Of a stretch of DNA of 13,416 nucleotides, positions 1 through 6,393 are shown piece by piece. Source of the DNA: a candidate division BRC1 bacterium ADurb.BinA292 (lineage in GTDB: Bacteria; Sumerlaeota; Sumerlaeia; MVZB01); contig MVZB01000072.1 in assembly GCA_002068205.1 (NCBI GenBank), positions 1 to 13,416 of the forward strand, in the 5' to 3' direction. Numbering within the stretch: the stretch's first letter is position 1; each line of letters opens with the position of its first letter. A model generated the notes under the pieces. It made no database searches. It was not told the DNA's origin and saw only the letters and a list, made by a program, of their open reading frames with translations. The position numbers and the translations under genes are program-made.

Positions 1-123
1 GTGCTGCACTTCACCGGCAAGCCGCTGGAAAACGCGCACAGCGCGCTGGCCGACGTGCGCGGCTGCATGGACGTCTGGTTCGCCATCAAGGACATGCAGG
101 CCCGGCAGCGCGCCGCGGCCTGA
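1..123 (+). CDS. DnaQ-like 3'-5' exonuclease, C-terminal fragment
   Basis: Frame 1 is open from the window edge to a TGA at 121-123 and gives 40 residues. They include HSALADVRGCMDVWFAIKD, which matches the third exonuclease motif (HxAxxD) of DEDDh exonucleases such as DNA polymerase III epsilon and its phage relatives. The His and Asp of that motif are the general base and a metal ligand in the family. The upstream motifs (DxE and the second Asp) lie outside the window, so activity cannot be judged. The short charged tail after the motif is typical of the stand-alone phage or prophage version. Codons favour GCC and GGC, like the next gene and unlike the genes beyond position 1260. The gene is cut by the window edge rather than visibly broken. 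Confidence 0.75.
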   Translation: MLHFTGKPLENAHSALADVRGCMDVWFAIKDMQARQRAAA

Positions 124-218
124 CCAGTTTCAACGGCGCGCGGGACACCAGGCTTCTCCTCCCTGAGCCATTCGATTCCCCGCCACCCGCAAGGGGCGCC
201 GATCTTCTCCACACCACC
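124..218. other. short spacer, no feature seen
   Basis: These 95 bases lie between the exonuclease stop and the next start. I see no convincing promoter, no terminator with a T-run, and no purine-rich ribosome binding site immediately before the ATG at 219. The close, co-directional spacing suits genes read from one phage transcript. Confidence 0.4.
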
Positions 219-1091
219 ATGACCGAACTGAAAATCCAGAAGGTAGAGCCGTGCAAGGCCGTCAGCGGCGGCTGCAGCACCAGCCCACAGAACTACGCCA
301 GCAGCATGCCTGCCTACTCGGGCAGCGGCGACCCGGCCAAGGTGGCGGCCTACGCCCTGCGGCAGCTGGAGGCCGCCAGGCAGAAGGACGTGGACACGCA
401 CACGCGCAACCTGCCGGCGCTGCAGGCAAACCAGGCTGTGCACGATCACGTCAAGGCCGTAATGGCGGCTGTCGGCATGCCGCTGCGGTGGTCCGAGCGA
501 GACCTGAAGTCTCGGTCCCGCTACCCCAAGACGATCAGCCACGACGCGGGGTATCTCGCCGACTTGCGCCGCGAAGCCATCGTCAACGACAACTTCGAAT
601 ACGCGACCACCTGCTACCAGCGGCTGCTGAAGGACTACCAGGCCTATGCAGCCCAGGCTGCCGTCGAGTCGGAGCAGAAGGCCGCAGCCGCCCAGCGCCA
701 GCGCGATGCCGAACTGGCGAAGCGCCGCGCCGACATGGAGCTGGCCGCGATGCTGCTGCGCTACGAGCTGCCCATCGAATCGACCTGGCGCGACGTGCAG
801 GACACGCTGGCTGGCAGGCACCAGCGGCTGGCATTGGCTATTGCGATGCAGCAGACGCGCGGCGACTGGAGCGAAGGCCCGTGGCGCGTGCGCGATGCGC
901 TGGCCGGCTTCCAGATCGAGACGACCGAGGACAAGGACATCGCCAACAACGTGCTTTCAGGCCTGGAGGACTTCTGCGACGGCCGTGTCTTCCGCGACTG
1001 CACCTGGTCCTACACCGCGCTGTTCGCATCGATCCCTGACCAGCAGCTGGCCGCCGACGCGCAGACGGCGCTGACGCACTGCAGCGACTGA
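219..1091 (+). CDS. phage-type hypothetical protein (290 aa)
   Basis: This is an intact 290-residue reading frame with no domain I can name. The N-terminus is polar (MTELKIQKVEPCKAVSGGC) with two cysteines. Residues about 60-125 contain a conserved-looking block (NLPALQANQAVHDHVKAVM, then SERDLKSRSRYPKT) that I recall from hypothetical proteins in temperate phages of Proteobacteria. This is a memory-based match and not a search. Residues about 130-180 are Ala/Gln/Glu/Arg-rich and should form a long helix or coiled coil. The remainder is mixed helical with several Trp and Cys. No signal peptide or membrane segment is visible. The start at 219 lacks an obvious Shine-Dalgarno sequence but is the first ATG in frame after the exonuclease. 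Its position between a phage-type exonuclease and another phage-like N-terminus suggests a DNA-metabolism or early region of a prophage. Confidence 0.7.
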   Translation: MTELKIQKVEPCKAVSGGCSTSPQNYASSMPAYSGSGDPAKVAAYALRQLEAARQKDVDTHTRNLPALQANQAVHDHVKAVMAAVGMPLRWSERDLKSRSRYPKTISHDAGYLADLRREAIVNDNFEYATTCYQRLLKDYQAYAAQAAVESEQKAAAAQRQRDAELAKRRADMELAAMLLRYELPIESTWRDVQDTLAGRHQRLALAIAMQQTRGDWSEGPWRVRDALAGFQIETTEDKDIANNVLSGLEDFCDGRVFRDCTWSYTALFASIPDQQLAADAQTALTHCSD

Positions 1092-1123
1092 ACCCCTTCC
1101 CCACCACGCCACGAAAGGCACCC

Positions 1124-2038
1124 ATGCTGTTCTCCCTCCCGAACAACACCGAGTGCGTGCTGACGACGTTCGTCGGTCGCACGCAGAAGAGCGGCCCGGA
1201 CGACGTGCCGGCTGTCACCTTCCGGCTGAAGATGGCCAGCGTGTCCAACATGCTGCTGGACCTGCGCTACCGGTCGGCGCTGGACGTGCTGGCGGGGATC
1301 GACGAGGAGTTTCTATCGCCGTCGGACCGGCAGCAACTGGCGGCGCTGATGAAGCTGACGCGGGCGTACGACGCGTGGGACAATTTTCAGTACGGGCAGT
1401 TTCTGCTGCGCTATGAGGAGATCACGTTCAACGGGGAGAATCTGCGGGCGTTCCGGCTGGAGGCGACGCAGCACGAACTGGTGCGGCGGGTGGCGCACGA
1501 GACGGCGGCGCGCAACATCGGGCCGCATATCATCGCCGAGATGTTCAACAATGCGGAGCGGCGGCTGATGGTGGGCCGGATCGAGGACGCGATGGCGCGG
1601 CTGTACCGCTGCCTGGAGCTGCTCGCGCAATGGGTGCTGCTGCGCGAGTACGGGATCGACACCAATGACGTCGACACGCGGCGGGTGCCGCCGCGCGACC
1701 GGGTCGCGCTGGAGGCGCTGCGGTCGCTGGAGGACGGGATGGTGAAGATCGGGCTGCGCAAGTCGTTCGATCTGCTGCGGATCCTGGGGGCGCGAGTCGG
1801 TCAGGTGCTCGAGCAGGATCCGGTGCTGCGCCAGTTTCTGGAACTGCGCTCGGGGTCGATCCTGGCGCATGGGTTGCAGCCGGTGGCGCGTGGGGACGGG
1901 GAACGGTTCATGACGCACGCGCGCGAGGTTTTTCGGATCGAGATCGAGCAGTTCGATGAGTTGACGCGCCAGATGCAGTTTCCGTGGTTGCGCGATCGGC
2001 CGCGCGAGGCGGGACCGGATCAGGTGAGAGGGGAATGA
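1124..2038 (+). CDS. hybrid ORF: phage protein N-terminus joined to Cas02710 HEPN-type domain
   Basis: The frame encodes 304 residues in two dissimilar parts. Residues 1-46 (from MLFSLPNNTECVLTTFVGRT) resemble the start of small phage proteins and have an AAAGG ribosome site at a normal distance. From about residue 47 the sequence matches the C-terminal domain of the CRISPR-associated Cas02710/TIGR02710 family. It has a YRSALDVLAG helix, LTRAYDAWDNF, then NNAERRLMVGRIEDAMARLY followed by CLELLAQ and EYGIDTNDV. Residues 242-249 (RSGSILAH) fit the HEPN ribonuclease motif R-x(4-6)-H. Family members are usually about 380-420 aa with an N-terminal CARF domain that senses cyclic oligoadenylate; no CARF is present here. 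Codon choice switches at the join: Ala GCT/GCC, Gly GGT/GGC and Ser TCC/AGC before it, and GCG, GGG and TCG after it. The ORF is therefore either a chimeric assembly or a real in-frame fusion. If the join is artificial, 1124 to about 1260 is a truncated phage gene and about 1262-2038 is the 3' end of a cas02710-type gene. Confidence 0.75.
   Translation: MLFSLPNNTECVLTTFVGRTQKSGPDDVPAVTFRLKMASVSNMLLDLRYRSALDVLAGIDEEFLSPSDRQQLAALMKLTRAYDAWDNFQYGQFLLRYEEITFNGENLRAFRLEATQHELVRRVAHETAARNIGPHIIAEMFNNAERRLMVGRIEDAMARLYRCLELLAQWVLLREYGIDTNDVDTRRVPPRDRVALEALRSLEDGMVKIGLRKSFDLLRILGARVGQVLEQDPVLRQFLELRSGSILAHGLQPVARGDGERFMTHAREVFRIEIEQFDELTRQMQFPWLRDRPREAGPDQVRGE
1245..1275. other. composition and homology breakpoint
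   Basis: Within this short interval the encoded protein passes from phage-like (SNMLLDL) to Cas02710-like (RYRSALDVL), and codon preference changes from C-ending to G-ending. No transposon end, att-like duplication or target-site repeat is visible. The frame is maintained across the join. The exact base cannot be fixed because LLDL could belong to either side. Confidence 0.6.
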
Positions 2039-2100
2039 GGGGGGAACGGCGGGACTCTTTGGAGGACTTCAGGAGATTTTGAGAGCCGAGGACGAGGGCC

Positions 2101-2154
2101 GAGAGCCGAGTTTTTGGGGGGGCCGTTGGGGGCGATTACGAGGGCGAGGGACGA
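2101..2154 (+). repeat. 54-bp dispersed intergenic repeat, copy 1
   Basis: The block reads GAGAGCCGAG, a T/G tract, TTGGGGGCGATTACGA and then CGAGGGACGA. It aligns over its full length with 4137-4190 on the same strand with only a few substitutions and a one-base shift in the T/G tract. A partial copy of the same GAGAGCCGAG motif followed by GACGAGGG lies immediately upstream at 2081-2098. Neither copy is inside a gene. Confidence 0.75.
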
Positions 2155-2163
2155 GGGACGAGG

Positions 2164-2187
2164 GATAGCGATAAGGATACCGATTCC
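2164..2187 (+). repeat. GATNNN hexamer repeat, 4 units
   Basis: There are four consecutive 6-base units beginning with GAT: GATAGC, GATAAG, GATACC, GATTCC. The period is exact although the last three bases vary. A second four-unit run with the same period occurs at 2629-2652, so the 79-aa gene between them is bracketed by the two runs. Confidence 0.7.
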
Positions 2188-2264
2188 GGTTAAGCGGCGG
2201 GGCGGGGCGACCGATAAGCAGGATGGGAGCATGCCGCCCACGGACCCTGCCTGGAGCACGCCGC

Positions 2265-2504
2265 ATGAGCACCGCCTCGTCGTTTCTGGAACAGCAAGCC
2301 CTGGCACTGGAGCTGGATATTCTGCGCCAACTCGTGGTGCTGTCGATGGGACCGGAGGATCCGCTCTACCTGCTGATGAACGACGCGCTGCGCTCGCTGA
2401 GCATGCACAAGATGAAGAAAGCGCTCAGCACGTTCGATCATCTGTCGGACACCGAACGCAACCGGGTGCTGGGGCTGTGTGAGGGCGGCGCCGCCGCCGA
2501 GTAG
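2265..2504 (+). CDS. hypothetical protein, 79 aa, helical
   Basis: I chose ATG 2265 (MSTASSFLEQQALALELDIL) because GGAG precedes it at a usable distance. An in-frame ATG at 2223 would add an arginine/proline-rich 14-residue extension that looks like translated spacer. The protein is short, soluble and predicted almost entirely helical from its Leu/Ala/Glu/Lys pattern, with a loop at MGPEDPLY and an acidic-alanine end. I do not recognise the family. The codon pattern is coding-like, and the segment ALRSLSMHKMKKALSTFDHL has an amphipathic heptad character. It lies 226 nt downstream of the Cas02710-type ORF on the same strand, but that distance and the intervening repeats do not require an operon. 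A small helical accessory protein is possible, and no function can be assigned. Confidence 0.6.
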   Translation: MSTASSFLEQQALALELDILRQLVVLSMGPEDPLYLLMNDALRSLSMHKMKKALSTFDHLSDTERNRVLGLCEGGAAAE

Positions 2505-2568
2505 GCCTTCCCGTCGACGTTTCGTTAACTCCTTTTTCAAACAAGAAATAAGAGAATCGCGCTGACGA

Positions 2569-2604
2569 GGCCGCAGGGTGGCTCGTGGCGCGGCCGGCGT
2601 TTTT
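2569..2604 (+). terminator. possible weak intrinsic terminator
   Basis: GGCCGC (2569-2574) can pair with GCGGCC (2590-2595) across a 15-nt loop, followed a few bases later by five T residues (2600-2604). The position, downstream of the 79-aa gene and before the convergent SGNH gene, is sensible. The long loop and the GGCG between stem and T-run make it weak. Confidence 0.35.
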
Positions 2605-2628
2605 GTGGGATGCGGGCGGGCAGGAGTC

Positions 2629-2652
2629 GATCGCGATCCCGATCCTGATCGT
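2629..2652 (+). repeat. GATNNN hexamer repeat, second run
   Basis: Four in-phase units: GATCGC, GATCCC, GATCCT, GATCGT. The last base overlaps the stop codon of the minus-strand SGNH gene. The run has the same 6-base period as 2164-2187 but different variable bases, so the two look like members of a family and not a simple duplication. Confidence 0.65.
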
Positions 2653-3791
2653 TATGGCACGCCGCGGCCGGGGAGCTGAGTGACCTCCGCGGCCGGGCGC
2701 AGGATTTCCTCCAGCAGGCCGTGCTGTTCCAGGCATTCGAGCAGGATCTCGGCGATCGCCTGGCAGCCGACGCTCTTGAGGTGAATCGCGTCGGGCGTGA
2801 AGAGGCGCTCGGAGATTTCCTCTTGAGAGAAGCGCTGGCCGAACTCGGCGGCGAGGTCGCAGAGGATCACGCCGGGCTCCTCGCGCGCGACGTCGCGCAC
2901 GGCTTCGACATACGCCTCGTGCAGCGGGATCAGGTTGCGCAGCTTCTCCGGCGAAGCGACGAAGCCGGGGACCAGATGGGCGTAACGCTGCTCCTCGCCG
3001 GGTACGAACCCATCGGGCGCGGTCATGAGCACGAGCTGGATGTCGTGCTCGCGGGCCAGGCGCGCCATCTCGCGCAGGTTGGCGCGATAATCCGCCAGTG
3101 AGACGCGCAACGGGTACCCGGCGTCGGGATCCTTGCGCAACTTGATGAAGGCGTCGCGCGCGAGCTGAAGCAGCCGGACGTTGCGCAGCTTGAAGAGGAG
3201 GGATTCGTTCAGGCGGGCGACCTCCTTGTCCTCGACGCCGAAGCCGATCCAATGGTCGTTCCAGCCGAAGTAGACGGTGGCGACTTTCGGCTGGAGGGGG
3301 ATGACGTCCTGTTTGAACTGCTGCAAACCCTGGTGGCTGGTCCAGCCGAGGACGCCCAGGTTGATGTAGGAGAAGCCGCGGCCGGGATGGCGGTCGGCCA
3401 CCATGCGGGCCAGGTGGACGTCGTAATCGCCATACATCGTGCAGGAGCAGCCGAGGAAGGCGACGTCGGGTCGGCCGACCTGCTGGAGTCTTGCGCGGTA
3501 ATCGGTGGGAAGCCAGAAGCGGGTCGGGTCCTCGTCCCAGCCGCCGTAGAGGTCAATTTCGGCGCGGGTGGGGGAGCCGAACTGAACTTTTTCGGGGTAG
3601 AGCGGGTGGGAGTAGCCGACGACGCGCAGACCGAATTCGACGAGGAGGACGGGCAGAGCGATCGCGCCGAGGAGCAGGGCGGTCCGGGCGCGCCAGCCGA
3701 AACGATGGCCGCGGGCGGGGGCCGGCCGAGTGGGGCGGGGGGCCTCCGGGGAGGGGTGAGGCGGGTTGGCCGACGGATCGGGTGGGTTCAT
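2652..3791 (-). CDS. SGNH/GDSL-type hydrolase with N-terminal membrane anchor
   Basis: The 379-residue protein has a Pro-rich cytoplasmic tail (1-30), one hydrophobic segment (about 37-58, ending LLVEFGLRVVGY) and an SGNH-fold domain facing the periplasm. Block I is FLGCSCTMYGD with nucleophile Ser116. Block II is NLGVLGWTSHQGL (Gly146/Gly149). Block III is YFGWNDH with Asn178. Block V is TPDAIHL with Asp334 and His337. All four catalytic-type residues are therefore present, although the Asp of the classic GDS is Cys. This layout is common for PVC-group SGNH proteins, where ester hydrolysis or acyl transfer on extracellular polysaccharide is the usual guess; the substrate here is unknown. I chose ATG at 3791 because it gives a compact tail. 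ATGs at 3842 and 3953 would add low-complexity residues, and none has a clear ribosome site. It converges with the 79-aa gene and is divergent from the HEAT gene. Confidence 0.8.
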   Translation of the reverse strand: MNPPDPSANPPHPSPEAPRPTRPAPARGHRFGWRARTALLLGAIALPVLLVEFGLRVVGYSHPLYPEKVQFGSPTRAEIDLYGGWDEDPTRFWLPTDYRARLQQVGRPDVAFLGCSCTMYGDYDVHLARMVADRHPGRGFSYINLGVLGWTSHQGLQQFKQDVIPLQPKVATVYFGWNDHWIGFGVEDKEVARLNESLLFKLRNVRLLQLARDAFIKLRKDPDAGYPLRVSLADYRANLREMARLAREHDIQLVLMTAPDGFVPGEEQRYAHLVPGFVASPEKLRNLIPLHEAYVEAVRDVAREEPGVILCDLAAEFGQRFSQEEISERLFTPDAIHLKSVGCQAIAEILLECLEQHGLLEEILRPAAEVTQLPGRGVP

Positions 3792-4040
3792 GAAGCGAAC
3801 GACTGTGCGAGATGGGGCGCGCGATGGCGGGCGCAGGTCCATTATCCGGAAGCGCGGGTCGGGAGACAAGGGGGCGCAGCGGCAGCGAGCGGGTGGTGCT
3901 GCTGATTTTTTTGTCAGGAATTGCCTGGAACGTCGGCTGGATCCGTGACCCACGAACCGCTTGAAAGTTCAAAACAGGAATTGGAGGATCGCACACGGCG
4001 GCGGATCGTTGTCGGATGGGGAATTTTCATACGGGATACG

Positions 4041-4059
4041 GGATCACGAAAAACACGAA
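4041..4059 (+). repeat. GGATCACGAA...ACACGAA repeat, copy 1
   Basis: GGATCACGAA followed by AAACACGAA matches 7770-7788, where the same two halves are separated by a slightly different linker (TGACACGAA). Both copies precede genes of the same cluster, in the same orientation. ACACGAA-rich spacers of this kind are frequent in PVC genomes by my recollection. Confidence 0.55.
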
Positions 4060-4136
4060 TTGCACCCCAGGGCGGTCGGCGGGGCGCAGGGGGGTGCCTC
4101 GCCGGGGAGCAGGGGTTTCGAGAGCGGGGCGAGGGA

Positions 4137-4190
4137 GAAGAGCCGAGTTTTGGGTGAGCCTTTGGGGGCGATTACGAAGACGAGGGACGA
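4137..4190 (+). repeat. 54-bp dispersed intergenic repeat, copy 2
   Basis: This block aligns with 2101-2154, with a shared core of TTTGGGGGCGATTACGA and CGAGGGACGA preceded by AGAGCCGAGTTTT. It ends about 20 bases before the HEAT-repeat start codon, so it would lie in the 5' untranslated region or promoter of that gene. Confidence 0.75.
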
Positions 4191-4209
4191 TTTTAAGAGT
4201 GAGGTTTGG

Positions 4210-6306
4210 ATGATGGGTTGCAAGGTGAGAGGAACGATGCCGGCGGGCGGATGGGCTCGCGCGCTGCTGTTCGCCATGGCGGCGTGGACCGCGATGCTGG
4301 GCGCCAGAGCAACCGCCGATCCGCCGGCGGGAGCGGAAGAGCTCGATGCGGCATTCGCGGCGCTGGCCGGTTATTCCTGGGAGGGGACGCGTGAACCGCT
4401 GACGGTGATCGATGCGGCGATCGCGCAATCGCGGGGGGATGAGGCCGCGCGCGCCGAGCTGGAGACGCGGCTGATGGCGGTGCTGGGGGGCGACGCGCCG
4501 CAGGCGGCGAAGAAGTTCGCCTGCGAACGGCTCAGTCTGATCGGGAGCGGCCGGTCGGTGGCGGCGCTCGCGTCGCTGCTGGGTGACCGCGAGCTTGCGC
4601 ATCCGGCGCGGCTGGCGCTGGAACGGATTCCGGACCCCGCGGTGGACGCCGCGCTGATTGGGGCGCTGGAGACAACCGATGGCGACCTGCTGCGCGGGAC
4701 GATCGGCTCGATCGGCAATCGCGGCGTCGCGGGGGCCACGGCGCCGCTGACCCAATGGGCGCGTGACGATGCGGCGTCCTCCGAGACGGTGCTGACGGCG
4801 ATCCGGGCGCTGGGCATGATCGGGACGGCCGAAAGCGCGCGCGCGCTGGGCGAGTTGCAGGCCGAGGCCCCGGCCGAGCTGCGCGACGCGATCACCGATG
4901 CCCGGCTGATCGCGGCGCGGCGCATGCAGCGGGCCGGGCTGAACGAAGAAGCCGCCGCGCTGTACCGCGAGGTGCTGGCCCTGGAGGGGGGCGAGCGGTG
5001 GCGGGCGGCCTGCCTGCGCGGGCTGGTGGACGCGGAGCCGGAGCACGCGCGCGAGCACCTGGCGGAGGCGCTCGCGGGCGAAGACGCGCGGCTGATGCGC
5101 GTGGCGGCGGAGACGATCGCCGATGCGGACGACCCGGCAGCCGTGCGCCACTTCAGCGCGATGCTGAGCGACTTGCCGCGCGCGAGCCAGGTGATTCTGC
5201 TCGACACGCTCCGCAGCCAGTTGGGAACGGAAGCGCGGGACTTCGCGCGCGGGGCCGTGCGGAGCGACGCGGCGGAGTTGCGGCTGGCGGCGATCCGCGC
5301 GCTGGGGTTTGTCGGCGACGAGACGGATCTGGCCGAGCTGATCCGGGCGGCGCAGTCGGAGGTGGAAGCTGAACGCGACGCCGCGCGCACGAGCCTGGAG
5401 TTACTGCCGGCCGAAGCGACGGGCGCGCAGTTGGTCGCGATGCTGCCCGCGGCGGACCCGGGAGCACAGGCGGAGATCATCGCCGCGCTGGCCGCCCGCC
5501 GGGAAGTCGACAGCTTGGGCACAATCACGGACTATCTGGATGCCGAGAACAACGCAGTCCGCGCCGCGGGATGGGAGGCGCTGGCGACGATGGGGACGCT
5601 GGAGCAGTTGCCGGTGGTGATCGAGCACCTGCAGCGCGCGGAGGGGAACGAAGCGCCGAAACCGGTCCGGGAAGCGCTCCAGGCGATCGTGCGCCGCGAG
5701 CGGGAAGCGGCGCTGCCGACGCTGCTGTCGAGCCTGAGCGAGGCGCCGGTCGCGGCCCGGGTTGCGCTGCTGCACAGCCTGGCGCTGCTCGGCACGGGGG
5801 AGGCGCTGGAGGCGGTCCGGGCGGCGGTCGGGGAGTCCGACCCGGCCATTAAGGACGGAGCGGTGCGGACGCTGACCGAGTGGCCGACGGTGGAGGCCGC
5901 GCCGGACCTGCTGCGGATCGCGCGCGAAGGGGAAAAGCCGGTCTGGCGCATCCTTGCGCTGCGCAGTTACATCCAACTGGTGCGCGGGAGCGACGCGACG
6001 CGGGAAGAGAAACTGGAGCAGTTGCGGCCGGCGATCGAGCTGGCCGTCAATGCGGAGGAGAAGCGCCGGGTGATTTCGGCGCTGGGCGAGCTGGCGATCG
6101 AGCCGACGCTGGCAGTGCTGTCGGATTACATGGACGACCCCGACGTGGTGGAGGAGGCGAGCGCGGCGGTGATCGGCGTCGCGGGACCGTTGCGCAAGGA
6201 ACATCGGGAGGAGGTCGACCGGCTGCTGAACCTGGTGCTGGAGCGATCAAAGAACCCGGATCACCACCAGTGGACCAACTGGCTGCTGCACCACCAGGAG
6301 GAATAG
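4210..6306 (+). CDS. secreted HEAT-repeat protein
   Basis: The 698-residue product starts with a signal peptide: basic n-region, hydrophobic ALLFAMAAWTAMLGA, and likely cleavage after RATA near residue 36. The rest is an alpha-solenoid of many imperfect ~30-residue HEAT/PBS-lyase-like repeats, with recurrent patterns such as ALASLLGDRELAHPARLALE, AAIRALGFVGDETDLAELI, LLHSLALLGTGEALEAV and VISALGELAIEPTLAVL. Such solenoids bind proteins and have no catalytic residues. The start is ambiguous: ATG 4210 and 4213 follow GAGG (4201-4204), and ATG 4237 follows AGAGG (4228-4232); all keep the signal peptide. The gene is 87 nt upstream of the Gfo/Idh/MocA oxidoreductase on the same strand. Exported HEAT proteins beside Gfo/Idh/MocA and ThuA genes recur in PVC bacteria, where a scaffold role is inferred but not shown. 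The C-terminus is His/Trp-rich (DHHQWTNWLLHHQEE). Confidence 0.8.
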   Translation: MMGCKVRGTMPAGGWARALLFAMAAWTAMLGARATADPPAGAEELDAAFAALAGYSWEGTREPLTVIDAAIAQSRGDEAARAELETRLMAVLGGDAPQAAKKFACERLSLIGSGRSVAALASLLGDRELAHPARLALERIPDPAVDAALIGALETTDGDLLRGTIGSIGNRGVAGATAPLTQWARDDAASSETVLTAIRALGMIGTAESARALGELQAEAPAELRDAITDARLIAARRMQRAGLNEEAAALYREVLALEGGERWRAACLRGLVDAEPEHAREHLAEALAGEDARLMRVAAETIADADDPAAVRHFSAMLSDLPRASQVILLDTLRSQLGTEARDFARGAVRSDAAELRLAAIRALGFVGDETDLAELIRAAQSEVEAERDAARTSLELLPAEATGAQLVAMLPAADPGAQAEIIAALAARREVDSLGTITDYLDAENNAVRAAGWEALATMGTLEQLPVVIEHLQRAEGNEAPKPVREALQAIVRREREAALPTLLSSLSEAPVAARVALLHSLALLGTGEALEAVRAAVGESDPAIKDGAVRTLTEWPTVEAAPDLLRIAREGEKPVWRILALRSYIQLVRGSDATREEKLEQLRPAIELAVNAEEKRRVISALGELAIEPTLAVLSDYMDDPDVVEEASAAVIGVAGPLRKEHREEVDRLLNLVLERSKNPDHHQWTNWLLHHQEE

Positions 6307-6393
6307 CAGGGTGGGGAGCGGGGCACGAAAGAGCCGGCGCGGCGGGCGGGGCCGCAAACCTCGCGAAGTCACAACATGGTTTGAGAAGAACCG

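Larger units (their letters stand above)
2039..2264 (+). other. repeat-bearing spacer
   Basis: This spacer carries two copies of GAGAGCCGAG (2081-2090 and 2101-2110), a purine-rich tract with ACGAGGGACGAGGG-like units (2139-2164), and a GATNNN hexamer run (2164-2187). No hairpin plus T-run follows the stop at 2038. A GGAG at 2252-2255 lies 9 nt before the next start codon and probably serves as its ribosome binding site. No clear -35/-10 pair was found. Confidence 0.6.
3792..4209. other. divergent 418-bp spacer, no gene
   Basis: The spacer separates the SGNH and HEAT-repeat genes. In-frame reading-through from 3961 would extend the HEAT protein by 83 residues, but these are translated repeats (GESGI- and TRDD-like low-complexity text) ahead of a clear signal peptide, so I leave them out. 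It contains an ACGAA-type repeat (4041-4059) and the second copy of the 54-bp repeat (4137-4190). Promoters for both genes should lie here, but I could not identify a convincing -35/-10 pair. Confidence 0.5.

Noticed and set aside
2081..2187. CRISPR array, considered because of the neighbouring Cas02710 domain
   Set aside because: The repeats are short and contiguous or irregular, with no unique spacers of constant length.
3961..4209. N-terminal 83-residue extension of the HEAT protein
   Set aside because: It translates intergenic repeats and would bury the signal peptide; better starts with ribosome sites occur at 4210-4237.
6307..6393. Terminator after the HEAT gene
   Set aside because: GC-rich pairing is possible but there is no T-run, and the next gene follows closely on the same strand.
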